From Daphnia carinata (Eukaryota; Arthropoda; Branchiopoda; Diplostraca; Daphniidae): a stretch of 64,000 nucleotides of DNA. Shown piece by piece: positions 21,441 to 31,689 of the stretch. The stretch's first letter is position 1; every line of letters begins with the position of its first letter. The DNA is taken from NCBI RefSeq assembly GCF_022539665.2, contig NC_081336.1, positions 5,038,221-5,102,220 on the forward strand, written 5' to 3'. The notes under the pieces are model-generated. The model had not been told where the DNA came from, ran no database searches, and saw only the letters and a program-made list of their open reading frames with translations. Both the position numbers and the translations under genes were made by a program.

Positions 21441-21922
21441 TTCTAGACCTAAGGGGAAGCTTTAAATTAAATTAAATTATCACTTAATACCTTAGTGATA
21501 CGTTGATAGGGACACTGATAGAGATTTCATTAGCACTTTATTTGAATTTTCTTACAAAAGACGTCTGCTTGTGACAAGTGGAAAATTAAGAAGGGTCGGC
21601 CATTGCCGACATCGGCCACCAAAAAAGCTCTGTTAAACAGCACCCCTAGCGGCTTACACAAATAATATTAGAAATAATACAAACTAAATATCAAAAACAG
21701 CAGGTCTTCGTACGGGCCTTTCGAATCTAGAAACCCCCTGGTTGTCGTCCTTTTCAGAATCCGCAACACGGACGTCGGAATCTCCGACAGTGACGGATGA
21801 AATGTTTGGGTGATCACACTTGGTCATAGCCTTAACAATTAAGTGGGTCTCTATTGGAAAGAGAAAAACTCCCCCAATGCGTTGTATCTAATCAACGCCC
21901 AGTTTAGTTCGTGAGATAATTC

Positions 21923-22360
21923 CTACAGGAGTGGTACTGTTAGTGTTTCACTTTTATTTTCCCAGTTAACGGTAATAGTCATTATTTTAACTGTCTCCAC
22001 GTAACTGCCGCCTGCCATTTTCAGTCGCGATGACAATTGATGAGGAGTATCACCTCGTATAATTGGAGATGGCCGCATAACACTGATGGATGCGTCTGAG
22101 TCAACTAAAGCCGTCACTGTGAGTCTAAACTCTGAAATGAATACTGTGATAGTACGTCTGTCATATGGGACTTCAAAAGCAGCTATCATCGAACCTGATC
22201 CATGGGTCCGGATTGACCATTCCCCGATTGATTTTTACCGTACGGTTTAGGGCAATCTATTTTAATGTGTCTGATTTGATCACAACCGCTCAGCACATGG
22301 TATAGAAGTGTCGTTGGTAGGGTAGTTGTGAATTTCCACGGCGAACTATATCCGTATTAT
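21923..22360 (-). pseudogene. Zinc-knuckle and protease fragment
   Basis: On the minus strand, a CCHC-like knuckle (GCDQIRHIKIDCPKPYG, about 22295-22245) is followed by a protease with ALVDSDASISVMRPS (about 22125-22080), where the usual DTGA/DSGA motif has become DSDA, which should inactivate it. It sits between the two LTR-like repeats, so it may belong to RE6 or to a separate old element. Confidence 0.6.
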
Positions 22361-22929
22361 TCTATCTTGGGCGTTGTACTTTTGTAACTAAGTCTTTTAG
22401 ATTGTCATAGTCTCTGTGGGATTTTGCCCACCGTCGGAGACTGCCGACTCAGAAGTTTCAATCTTGTTTTTTGAGTGAGATCTAACACAGTATGGGTGTC
22501 AGCGTGTGTGCCGGGCTTGATAAGAAAACGCCGGTGAGTTGTGGGAGGGCTTCGTTATTGGGACCCTATGGTGTGGGGTTCGGTAGGCGGTCGCACTTCG
22601 TGACCGGCGTAACCGTTCCCTGAAACCTGGCAAATATGGATAATTGAGAAACTGAAGAAATATTTATGATATGAGATCCGGGACGCACGGGAAGAGACAG
22701 CAGAATTGTTGAGGGCGATGGCAGTGGCGGTGTCATGACCTTGGACGGACGGGATTGTCGTGCGGCGGACAGCGAACGGACGGCGCCTTCAACGGGCAGG
22801 CGGTGGCGAGGTGATGGTCTAACACGATGGGGTAACGGCAGGATGGGCAGGATGGGTAGACAGCAATTGGAAGAACCAAATAAGGTTTACCGAAACAATC
22901 CGGAGCCGTGTGCCGTGCCGCGGACTCGG
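22361..22929. other. Unassigned retroelement interior
   Basis: GC-richer sequence between the zinc-knuckle fragment and LTR-like repeat R. An ORF at 22735-22962 is Arg/Gly-rich and has no recognisable content. Probably part of the decayed gag or leader of the nested element. Confidence 0.3.
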
Positions 22930-23530
22930 GGCAAAAACTGTGTATGTATTACGAAGGACTAACCGTCCTTTATATACCCATACATAAAGACACCGTTGAC
23001 AAATTGAAATATTTAACTGAACATAAAATTAAACGTTGGCCCAGAAGTCACCGCTGATCTGCTTTCTTCTGACCGCGGGATGGCCCCTGCCTGCTATACC
23101 CCAATCTTGCCCTTTCGACGCTTGAGGGGTTTCTCCTGTGGCTATAACTCCTTTCCTTCCCGTTGGTTTTCAACACCCAGTTCCGTATTCTATCGCTAGA
23201 GACCGTTCTACATACATGTGGGAACAGTCTCCATATTACAATATCACTTCTCGAGCTAGCGGCCTTCCATTATTTCATTATGCGGCTCTATCCCTCATTT
23301 TCCCGGAAGCGTTTAACCATACACCGTCTCACGGTATGCCTGTCCTACATCGCCGGTCTGGACCGGTTTCTCCCGCCTGGAATTTCCATCCCTCCGGTCG
23401 ACGGCTCCTCGATCGTTTGGACCGCCGTCCCGTCGGTCCCTGATCGTGGGTCGGACGTCGGAATTTCCGACAGTCTCTGGTACCAGAATCTCTGTCTGTT
23501 GTGGGGCATGTTCGGCTTCTAGGTTCTAGT
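22930..23530 (-). repeat. LTR-like repeat R inside RE6
   Basis: The partner of 20990-21440, with the same order of shared blocks. It also shares TCGGACGTCGGAAT(T/C)TCCGACAG (about 23450-23473) with 21769-21792, suggesting that repeat L extended further right before an insertion or rearrangement. Open frames on the plus strand here are chance frames in the repeat. Confidence 0.4.
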
Positions 23531-23644
23531 GTGCTGTAGCTTTCAAGGAAAGCCGTAACTGTGGTTGGTCTGGTGACTGAAAGAGCAGCGCGGAATTGAC
23601 GTTAAAATATCCTCTAATCAAATAGGGAATGAATCCACATTCTG

Positions 23645-24128
23645 TCATAGGGAAGAAGAAAAGCGGTGGAGTTTTGACTTGGATGGCGCATAATGTTCTG
23701 CAGATTTGTCTCTTCCTTGTTGTTTAGCTGTAATTAGATTTTCCCATTCCACGGCTGAATAGGTTTTCTTTAGTGCTATACATAGGGCGGCTGACCAACC
23801 TTTCTTCCCCATCCCATTCTTCCGGTAAGGTAGCAATTTGGCGCCAATACCATTCTGCCGCGACTCCTCGTAGAGCGGCTTTGGCAAGTCGATTCTTTGG
23901 TGCCTCGTCCCACGCTCCGGTAATAGCTTCTCTATTCACTGTGTCCACAAAATTGAAAACATCTTCGTTTAAGATTCCCCCATAGCTGACGGAAAGGCTC
24001 GTTTGGCTTTCTCGGGTGCGTTGCAATTCAGGTTGATCTTCTATTTGTTGGTGTCTTTGTTGGGCAAAATGTTGCGCTCGAACAATCTCGGTTAGTAAGT
24101 GTAGTTGTTCGGTTTTATTCTCAGTCAT
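23645..24128 (-). pseudogene. gag: RE6 gag N-terminal part
   Basis: ATG at 24128 (minus) lies 118 bases after the primer-binding site. The product has a Gln/Arg-rich N-terminus (AQHFAQQRHQQIEDQPELQR) and a capsid-like region (FVDTVNREAITGAWDEAPKNRLAKAALRGVAAEWYW, given here only by its landmarks DTVNREA and GVAAEWYW). The frame changes near 23890. The expected zinc knuckle is separated from it by repeat R. Confidence 0.65.
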
Positions 24129-24245
24129 GGTGCTAAGGGTAGTGAATGAAATGAATTATTATTAACGACAATACGAAATTATAAAAATTTGTAAATTAGA
24201 ACAGCATTTTTGGACGACTGAATAAATCCAGCCTTTCTATGACCC

Positions 24246-24264
24246 GATCCCACTTCTGACACCA
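24246..24264 (-). promoter_or_regulatory. RE6 primer-binding site
   Basis: Directly after the LTR end on the minus strand stands TGGTGTCAGAAGTGGGATC, of the type complementary to a tRNA 3' end. It sits between the LTR and the gag start, which fixes the element's orientation. Confidence 0.75.
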
Positions 24265-24759
24265 TGTTAAGAACTTATCAGCTCGGCTTATATTTTCCTG
24301 ACTAACAATAATATTGTGACTGTGGATTTTAACTATTTTATATTATTTTATAACAACTGTCCGTGGAGAGCCCAGTGCCATTCGTAGGCTCTCCTATTTA
24401 AAGAGAAGGGTCGTCACCTACCATAGGTGACGCGGAAAGTAGCAGGAAGATGGTCACGCAGATAACCTCTTCGTTACCGTTTAATTGGAAAGTGCATAGA
24501 GAAGGGCAAGCTGTTCCGGTATAATGGTCAAGTAGATAACTCTAGTTGTCCTTATGGAAGTGAAAACGGGGAAAAGCGTTAAGGCTGATGCACGAGGATT
24601 AACACGTGGATGTCCTCGGACTCAACGTGACAGTCGTTAACCCGTGGGTGTCCTCAGAAACCACGTGACAGGTTGACAACCCCTTGGTTTGAAGGCGATC
24701 GCTCCGATTGCCATAATATATAAATATGACAGTGATAATAGTAATGGAAAAGGTTAACA
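24265..24759 (-). repeat. LTR shared by RE6 (5') and RE7 (3')
   Basis: On the minus strand it starts TGTTAACC at 24759 and ends CTTAACA at 24265, with perfect 6-bp inverted termini. A TATA-like ATATTTATATATTATGG lies near the start. Two direct repeats of about 34 bp with CACGTG or CACGTGG-like cores lie at about 24599-24672. Env of RE7 ends just before it and the RE6 primer-binding site follows it, so it serves as 3' LTR of one and 5' LTR of the other. Confidence 0.7.
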
Positions 24760-24789
24760 TTAGGGGTCTTGTTCTTCAGAGGTCCGCGT

Positions 24790-26620
24790 CTTGAGTCCGA
24801 ATGAGACGTTCTTCGACGGCCGCTCCTCGTAGTACTAGGGTAAAATCTGTTGTCTCATACATCCGCATACCATCCTTGAGGTGGGCATCTAAACGTTGTG
24901 CGAGCCGCACTTTAAATCCTGTCAGGCCGCTATTATCCATTCGTACGGCAGGTTCAATATTTGGTTATGCGTCAAAGTTGCTGCTACTTCCAATTTTTCT
25001 TGTTGTAGCAAAATTTTGCTTAACTGGTCGAAGTGCGACGCGTTTGTTGACGGGGAACGTATGGCCGTGGAAGTTTTTGGATTTGTGATGTTTGGTCGGA
25101 ACTCCTGTAGATCCGGAATATGGATTGATATGACTGCGGCTGTGGTGCTACCCAGACTTGCTGGAAAGATCAAATCTTCCGTGCGAGCTGTGCAACCCTG
25201 AGGAACTTCAAAATATCCTCTTGCCGGTAACTGTACGCGGTGAGACGGTATCTGCCTCATTATGTGGGCCTATCACCGAGAACGCCCATTGATTTTGCCC
25301 TAGATAGGCTACTTTCGGACCATTCCACGGTATAAATTGTTTCTGACAAAACGACCTGATTTGTGCTTTAACTTTAACTCGTTGTTGAACCAGGCAATAG
25401 CGCACGATTTCCTTCTGTCCCTTTTTGAGAATCCCGCATGAAATTTGCACAGCTGTTTATCGAGTCGATGCCAGTTATTGATTTCGTTGTTTGATAACTC
25501 AACGAACGTGTCCAGATCGGCTGCAATCTCTAAGTATGGTAAGTTGGTTATTCACAATCCATGTGTGCCGTTGGTGGTTGGTTTTCGTTAGCTTTACTAG
25601 CTTGAATAATTAAAGTGTTGTGCGTGGCCATAAATGGCCACGCAATTCGATAAAATGGCAGAATTTATCGTGAATGGCTGCGACCGACACCCTTGCTTCC
25701 CGATAGATGACCCATAATTCCTTAGCCGGTATCGTCCATCCCAGTAGTAAATACTAATTTATATCTTTTATCGCTCGCTAGAGTTTCGTTGTTGGGAATA
25801 TATGTGGTGGTAAGTGTCCATTCGCTAATGTTGTTAATCCAATTTTCCAGTCCCCAATTTGTTGTTGTAACCATAGTATTACTTACTCCAATGATTCGAA
25901 CATCGAGTCTAATTCTGCAAAGTATTGTTCTTGTTCTATGTGCGCTAATTCATAGGATTGGATGTGATCCAAAATGTCGTCTGCGCTCATCCCCCTGCTC
26001 TCCCTGAAGTATCACTGATTGTTGGTGTAGTTCCTGCAGCAATACTAAATTTGAACGCGTTAATTGTAGACTCTCATTTATGATTGATGCGTGTTGGTCC
26101 AGTACATGAGCTATTTCTTGGTTCTGGTTTCCCATTGTTAAAATTTTTTTATTCAGATCCACTAAATCTGCGTGTGGGGTGACACCAAATAACCATTTGA
26201 GCGCCGTGTCACCTAAACCTATCACACCTCTTTTTGCCCGACCCGCTCCTGTCAGGGTCATGGCGCATGTTGTTAATCTTGTTTTGGATATGTTTAAGTC
26301 CTACGCAGTAATTGCACCTTGTTCTCTATTTTACTTGCCGTGATAAAACTCGTGGTGTCCCCCCATGCCGCGTGTCTGTCTTCGTCTTCGAATTTTACTC
26401 CATCCTTTCTATGTTTGGCTGCCAGTAGCGACAATTCGTCTAGGTGTTTTTCTACCACTGTGATGGCTTTCTCTGCATCTTGTAGAATCACATCTGTTGC
26501 CACCGTCCATGATGATTCACTGATTGCAATTCCCGGTTGTTCCTTGAATATTACGGTGTCCCTGAATACAATTGCTGAGGTACCGTATATACACCAATGA
26601 TGATACTAACATACTACAAT
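24790..26620 (-). pseudogene. env: RE7 env, F-type fusion glycoprotein remnant
   Basis: Minus-strand frames from about 26620 to 24790 read as one broken envelope protein: a helical N-terminal part (26503-26294), a furin-like RAKR site followed by a Gly/Leu-rich fusion-peptide-like segment with KWLFG (26240-26180), a long helical heptad region (to 25950), and a Cys-containing distal ectodomain (25450-24922) with ARGYFEVPQGC. Furin site plus WLFG is typical of insect errantivirus/baculovirus F proteins (family knowledge). Several stops and frameshifts; unrelated to the env of RE1/RE2. Confidence 0.7.
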
Positions 26621-26676
26621 GATACACTAACATGATAGTTAGCAGATGGAATAGTCCTGCCCTAAAAAAGTTGGGT

Positions 26677-27650
26677 TTACGACGATTTCGTACTGGACGC
26701 GTAGAACTGTTTTCTTTGATGTTTCCCTCTCTTCCTGATTTTTTTTTCGATAGGATGATTTGCTTGAATGTTTATAGTTTTCTGCCTTGCCGCTTCTTCT
26801 TCCTCCCCATTCTCAATTATCCTGGTTGTCTTATCTTCTGCGTTTGTTGGTTCGTTCCTGTTTTCCTGATGTGCTTCCAGAGTGTTCTCCGCCGCTATTC
26901 CTTGGACAAGATTTTCCTGAACCGTGTTGTTTGTTGTTTGGTAAAATGGCTTCATACTAACCACATGAACAATTTCGGTCTTGCCACCTTTTTTCTTTCG
27001 CTGGACTTCGTAATTAACCGGGGTGGTTTGACGTAGTACTTCGTATGGACCTATCCAGCGATTGACTAGCTTATCGGATCGACAATTTTTTATTGTCGGC
27101 TTATACACGAGTACCTTGTCTCCTTCTTGACATGTCACAGTGCGATGATGTCACAATATCCCTCGCGACCGCTAAGTCACTCATTAGATGTTCAACGTAC
27201 GTCTCCCACTAGCATCTATTGGAAACACTGGTTTTCTTTCTTATAGTAGGAAAAAAGGGGGATTCTTGCCGTGACGTATTATACGCGAAGCAGATTTGGT
27301 GCAACAGTTCATCCCAATTCCTTTGGTCATTTGAGAAGTACATCGACATCATTGTGGCTAACTTATGGTTCATCTGTTCTACCTGTCCATTTGTTTGTGC
27401 ATGATAACTTGATGTCGTCTTATACCTGATTCCTAATTTCTGAAACATGGGTTGCGTAACTTCTGCTAAGAAGCATTTCCCCGGTCTGTTATTATAGCTT
27501 CGAGCGTTCCATGACGTAGTGCTATGTATTCCACCAGAAATTTTCAATAATTTTTCCCTATTTTATTACTACACGTTGTTTCTTTGCCGAATCCAATATC
27601 TCTGCTGACATAAGATCTGTTTGGGTGTATTGTACCGTTCCAATAGCTAT
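26677..27650 (-). pseudogene. pol: RE7 integrase, core and C-terminal domain
   Basis: On the minus strand, 27547-27209 contains the distal half of the catalytic core: KLGIRYKTTSSYHAQTNGQVE with the catalytic Glu, and a WDELLHQICFAYNTSRQESP block. The second Asp appears lost (GKCF where D-G-F is expected). 27138-26677 is the C-terminal domain with GDKVLVYKP, WIGPYEVL and VHVVSMKPF, then an acidic/basic tail. The N-terminal zinc-binding part is broken up near 27550-27650. Confidence 0.75.
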
Positions 27651-27733
27651 GCACCGATCCACTGTTTACGTTTCCTTTTATTTTTATTAATTTGTTGTCC
27701 CAGATCTTACAATAAGTTTTTCTCTTCTACTTG

Positions 27734-28360
27734 TCAGACATTGTTTATTCCACCCTTTTCTTGTGGATGTTTGTCCCAATCACACTTAACTATTTCATTG
27801 GTGTACGGCTGTATAGTCCTCAAAGTGGTTCTTTCCTTCAGCCAAACTGGCACAGCAGACAGGTTCACCACCGGTATGCATTTCGAGTCAGCTGCGAGTT
27901 TTTTCGACTTTGCCGAGTGAATAAACAACCCAGTTGATTGGCTGTTCATATCGCGATTCGTGGTCACTGCTATAACCGAGAATGCAAGAATCATGTAACT
28001 CGTTGTGTTGCTAATTTTACTGTGATGACGCCAGTTTTCGCCTTGATCGTGGGCTTCCTTAAACGCTAGCTATCCCAGTGTCACCAGCGTGGTGTCTCCG
28101 GTGTAATCGATTTGTAGTTTTCCAAATTGCAGTGTCACCAGCGTGGTGCTAGCTATCCCAGTGTCACCCGTGGTGTCTCCGGTGTAATCGATTTGTAGTT
28201 TTCCAAATTGCTTTAGGAAGTCATTTCCCAGCAACAATTCGATGTCGTCCATTTCCATGATCACTGCTTTCCCTTGGGCTGTTATATTGTTACGATATAT
28301 GGTCACCAAGGATGCTCCTAATGGCGTCGCTTTCGACACATGTGCAAGCACATATGTATA
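27734..28360 (-). pseudogene. pol: RE7 protease and PR-RT linker
   Basis: On the minus strand, 28351-28070 carries the distal protease motif LLLGNDFLKQFGKLQIDY, and 27994-27734 resembles the linker between protease and RT (IPVVNLSAVPVWLKERTTL). A tandem duplication of about 75 bp (28069-28212) repeats the FGKLQIDYTGDTT segment. The next recognisable domain is integrase at 27547, so RT and RNase H, about 1.5-2 kb, are missing. Confidence 0.65.
28069..28212. repeat. Tandem duplication inside RE7 protease
   Basis: The block beginning AGCTATCCCAGTGTCACC and ending in TTTTCCAAATTGC occurs twice with small differences, at about 28069-28130 and 28150-28212, joined by an extra CAGTGTCACCAGCGTGGTG piece. 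It repeats a protease C-terminal segment and is probably a local replication error. Confidence 0.75.
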
Positions 28361-28384
28361 TATGTCCAGACTTATGGAAGTCTA

Positions 28385-29152
28385 GTTGATTTCTGTCGTC
28401 TTGAAGTCTGAAAATTCGTTTCTCCCCAGGTAATTGTATCAACCTGCCGATACCCTCTTCGACAAGCCGGGTAATGGATTTAGTTTTCTGTGTGTAGGTT
28501 TTGTCCCTAATCAGTGTTAAATGATTATGAGACAAATTGCCGAAGAAGCAGTTCCGATAGGTGTTGAAGAATCCGCGTTCTCCTTTTGTTGGAAAAGTTG
28601 ATTTCTTTCAAGAACACAGTTTATTGTGTCCGAATCAATTGCTTGTAACCAATATCCAGAAATATCGGGTTCATTGTCGAACACAAATTTTCCATCCGAA
28701 AAAGTCATTTGATTATCGTCGCACCTTCTATTGTTAATCATTTCGTTGCACTCGGCGGGTGTTGTATCGACGGAAATTTTATCTGGCACGATCATTAGTT
28801 GTCCCAAAAAATTCATTGTAATATGTCTTATATTTTTCCACCGCGCACAAATATATCCCGGAAACTTGATCGCAGCTTGTTCTTTCCTATATACGGCATA
28901 TTTCACACTGAGGGCCCCAATATCGGGAGATGTCGGCTGACAATTCGCATCAGAGAATTGAATAATTCTCATTTTCAACTGCTCCGAGCAATCACTCACG
29001 GTCGTTTCAAATGCTCGCGAGTGTAACCCGTGAAGGCACAATAGCAGCAGAAATGGATTAGGGACATTTCTATATACGGAAGAATATAGAAAACAAAACA
29101 TACAAGAATAAAAGAGAACAATGTAACTGACAAAAATGTATAACGTCATCAT
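28385..29152 (-). pseudogene. env: RE2 env-like glycoprotein, N-terminal half
   Basis: A hydrophobic N-terminus is followed by an ectodomain that aligns over its length with RE1 env (12924-13966): CSEQLK, YICARWKNIRHITMNF, DTTPAECNEM, GYWLQAIDSD and SHNHLTLIRDKTYTQK in the same order. A frameshift lies near 28525, after which the frame 28535-28385 continues through the site where RE1 env has a break. It is cut off near 28385, where RE7 protease sequence begins. Ectodomain function would be receptor binding or fusion by analogy only. Confidence 0.7.
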
Positions 29153-30304
29153 GTGGGTTTCACAAACTAAATAGAATCAAAAATAGGAAGAAAAGAAGTA
29201 AAAAAAACGAAAGCGAAAAATATTGTACGGCTTTTGAAAGGTCAACTACTTTCCCGTCGGCTTTTATTAGTTAGGTACGGCAAAAAAGGAAGAAAAATAT
29301 AGGGCTCTGGAATATAACTGTTTTCAGAGGGAAGGAAAATTTATATATCATAATAATTAGTATCATTGGAAAGAGGAGAAGATATAATTAATTAACGAAA
29401 AGAGAAAATAAGAAAATATAATATAGTTTAGCGGGAAGGACGAGAAAAGAAACGTTTAAAAGTTTCCGACTGCGACAAACAAAAAAATGCAGTTGGCGGA
29501 AACAAATGGTATATTACCTAATTTTCTACTCCAGGTGTAAAAGAATTGCTAATATCCATATGGTAGCGCTGTTAGCTGTGATGCCAAAGGTCTGAGGTTC
29601 GAATCCCCAGTATGACTAGTTAACTCATCATTAGGGAAGGAGCTGATATAGCAAGCGACAAGAGGGCGTTGAATATAAATTCGGCAAAAATATATATGAT
29701 GAAACTAAACGATGCGAAAGTTACATTTTTTCTCTAAGTCTAACGTATGGAGAAGGAAAGAGAATGGAAGGAAGAGACAGAGGAAAAGAATGTGACATAT
29801 AAGAAGAAGTGGCTCTATCCCTCTAGTTTGTGAAACAAGACTATTTGTCCCAGACATATTGTGTTGCAAAGGAGACATGTTACTTGCCTATCGGCAAAAC
29901 GTAAAGACAACATATACGCGTAGAAAAATGGGGAGGATATTGTCTACGAAAAAAGGGAAAGGTAAAAACTCGGCCTGGAGCGAGAGAAAGAAGAAGAAGG
30001 GGAAATGGAAAAGAATGCAAGAATGCATTTACGGCAGCTCATGTCCTTTACGTGAAGGTAGTCCTGTCACGAATAGCGCGGAGTGATTCTACAGATAAAA
30101 CTTACGTTTGTCTTATTTTAATTATATTTGGGTTTTATTCATAAGGTTTTACAACCTTTATTGTCTTATTGAGGTCTCTCAACAGTTTTAGATTTATCCA
30201 GAAACGAAAAAGAAACCATCTTGCTACGGCTCATTTATTACTTATGGGTAACATGAAAGGAAACTTGTTACAGGGAGCGGTAAGTACTACATTACTTTTT
30301 TTTA
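29153..30304 (-). other. RE2 spacer between accessory ORF and env
   Basis: About 1.15 kb, A-rich on the plus strand, with no convincing ORF; the frame at 29859-30086 is a Lys/Arg-rich chance frame. It corresponds in place and length to 11639-12923 of RE1 and also holds one antisense tRNA-like sequence (29558-29620). Confidence 0.45.
29558..29620 (+). repeat. tRNA-like sequence (g), antisense to RE2
   Basis: TGGTAGCGCTGTTAGC resembles a D-arm/box A and GAGGTTCGAATCCCC is a box B with T-stem. It aligns with 12300-12362 of RE1 in the same relative place and orientation (between accessory ORF and env, opposite to the element). Confidence 0.6.
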
Positions 30305-30737
30305 TCATGGTGGCGGATAGCGGGGCTCGTGGCAATGGAGACACAGATCGTCGTCACCCCAACTTTCGGCTGACCATCCGAAAAGCGGCGGATGTCGATT
30401 TGCAGGATCGAAATCTAGGATATCATTGAATCTCTCCGTTGCTTTTCGGCATTTTCCTAGTTCGATGAGTCGGTCCACTTGCTGGATAAGCAAATGGGTC
30501 ACCTCATCTAGCTCCGACTGATGTCGCTGGATCCGTCTCCTAGCCAGAACCTAGCCTGGCAGTGGCTGCGGCTGCATAGGAGGTGGATGCTGATGCTCCC
30601 TGCGTGGACTCGATTAGGTCGTCGGAATCGATCCATTGTCCCTCTGGTGAAACGGCAGCGTGAATCTGTTGCTGCGAATGATGACACGCCCGTTTTGCGG
30701 CGGGCACTCCAGAACGGCTGTCGTTGTTTTCGGCCAT
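30305..30737 (-). pseudogene. RE2 accessory ORF C (ILDLDP-motif protein, frameshifted)
   Basis: ATG at 30737 (minus) opens MAENNDSRSGVPAAKRACHH..., a polar Ser/Ala-rich N-terminal part ending at TAG near 30540. One base away the frame continues as RRRIQRHQSELDEV, LIQQVDRLIELGKC and ILDFDPANRHP, then a short Cys/His tail to 30305. The start resembles accessory ORF B and the end resembles A and B. As in ORF B, the N- and C-terminal parts are in different frames. Unknown function; the position between integrase and env is the same as in RE1. Confidence 0.55.
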
Positions 30738-31135
30738 GTTTGTAGAGAAGAATACTTTGTTTTTTTTAACGTCTCTTAGCTCTGTATAGTTGCGAGTGTT
30801 GTGTGTTTGCGAGGAGATGTGTCCTGACTTCATGTCTGACGTCAAGTAGTCCTTCTCGGGTGTCAGTTTAATTGTTCCTCCATGTCTCCAGTTTCGCTTA
30901 CTTGTCGTGGGAAAAGGCAGCGATTCAGTTTTCACTGTTTGAATCGTGGCTCGTTCCTTTCCGCCACTTTGGTTGGGTATTGGGATATTTTAATTTTTTA
31001 AGGGTAATAGAGAAATAAGAAAAAGTGAGAGAAGACAACAGTACAGGTGAGGTTAGTTTTACATGGTTTTCAAGCTGTTTAGCCGTATAAGTCTTTAGTG
31101 ACTTGTCGGTATTATCTTATTTGGATTTTGGTTGA

Positions 31136-31200
31136 ACGGTTCACGCGTATAACTCGCGACGGCGACTCGGGTGCACCGCGTTCGATACCCGTAGTCACCT
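31136..31200 (+). repeat. tRNA-like sequence (e), antisense to RE2
   Basis: Contains ACCGCGTTCGATACCCGTAG, a box-B-like loop with flanking stem, preceded by GCGACGGCGACTCGGG. A box A is not clear. Degenerate. Confidence 0.4.
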
Positions 31201-31354
31201 CAATTATTAAAAATCCTTCGGTAAGTTTTTCGCTTCCCGTTTACGAAGTTTCAATAACTTCACGGTAATAAACATGACTTGATGTCACGAAATATTTGTT
31301 TCGTCCTATATTGTATATCTTTTTTTTTCACTTCCAAGCTAATCTGGTTTATGT

Positions 31355-31420
31355 GAGGCCTCGAGCGTCGGTTAAGTGGCTAGTTGGTTTAGCCTCAGTC
31401 TCGAGTTCAAGACTCGCCAA
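31355..31420 (+). repeat. tRNA-like sequence (f), antisense to RE2
   Basis: AGTGGCTAGTTGGTTTAGCC matches the D-arm/box A pattern and TCGAGTTCAAGACTCG forms a T-arm with box B. The spacing between boxes is about 25 bases, shorter than in real tRNAs, so it is degenerate. Confidence 0.5.
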
Positions 31421-31689
31421 CATGTTTCTTTTTTTTTCTTGGTGAGTGTTTATCGCTCAACTTTGTTTATTCTCGTTTGCCATGGCGCATATGCTGCGTT
31501 CGGCATTTGCTTTCCGACATGCGATTTCATTCATTTGAATGGGTGTTCTTTTTTAAACACTGCCCTTTCTCATTCGCTTGGTTTTTGTTTTGTCACTTTA
31601 TTGAAACAAAAAAAATGGTTGTCGCACATTTTTCCTACTATGTTTATTCGATGGATTGGTTAACGTAAGAAGAGAGAAACACTCAATAC

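Larger units (their letters stand above)
17303..24759 (-). mobile_element. RE6: decayed Gypsy-type element with nested LTR-like repeats
   Basis: On the minus strand: 5' LTR (24759-24265), primer-binding site, gag (24128-23645), zinc knuckle and protease (about 22360-21923), RT and RNase H (20640-19205), integrase (about 18860-17940), and a 3' LTR whose end at 17303 shares 41 of 42 bases with the 5' LTR end. Two diverged LTR-like repeats (20990-21440 and 22930-23530) interrupt it. All genes carry several stops. The upstream portions of the two LTRs do not match, so the pairing is tentative. Confidence 0.6.
30738..31689 (-). other. RE2 spacer between integrase and accessory ORF
   Basis: About 0.95 kb with two tRNA-like sequences on the plus strand (31136-31200 and 31355-31420), antisense to RE2. 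The open frame at 31376-31668 is Phe/Ser-rich and unrecognised. This matches RE1, where the spacer before accessory ORF B also holds antisense tRNA-like sequences. Confidence 0.45.

Noticed and set aside
23138-23522. Overlapping plus-strand ORFs near 23138-23522
   Set aside because: They fall inside LTR-like repeat R and have no counterpart frame in repeat L.
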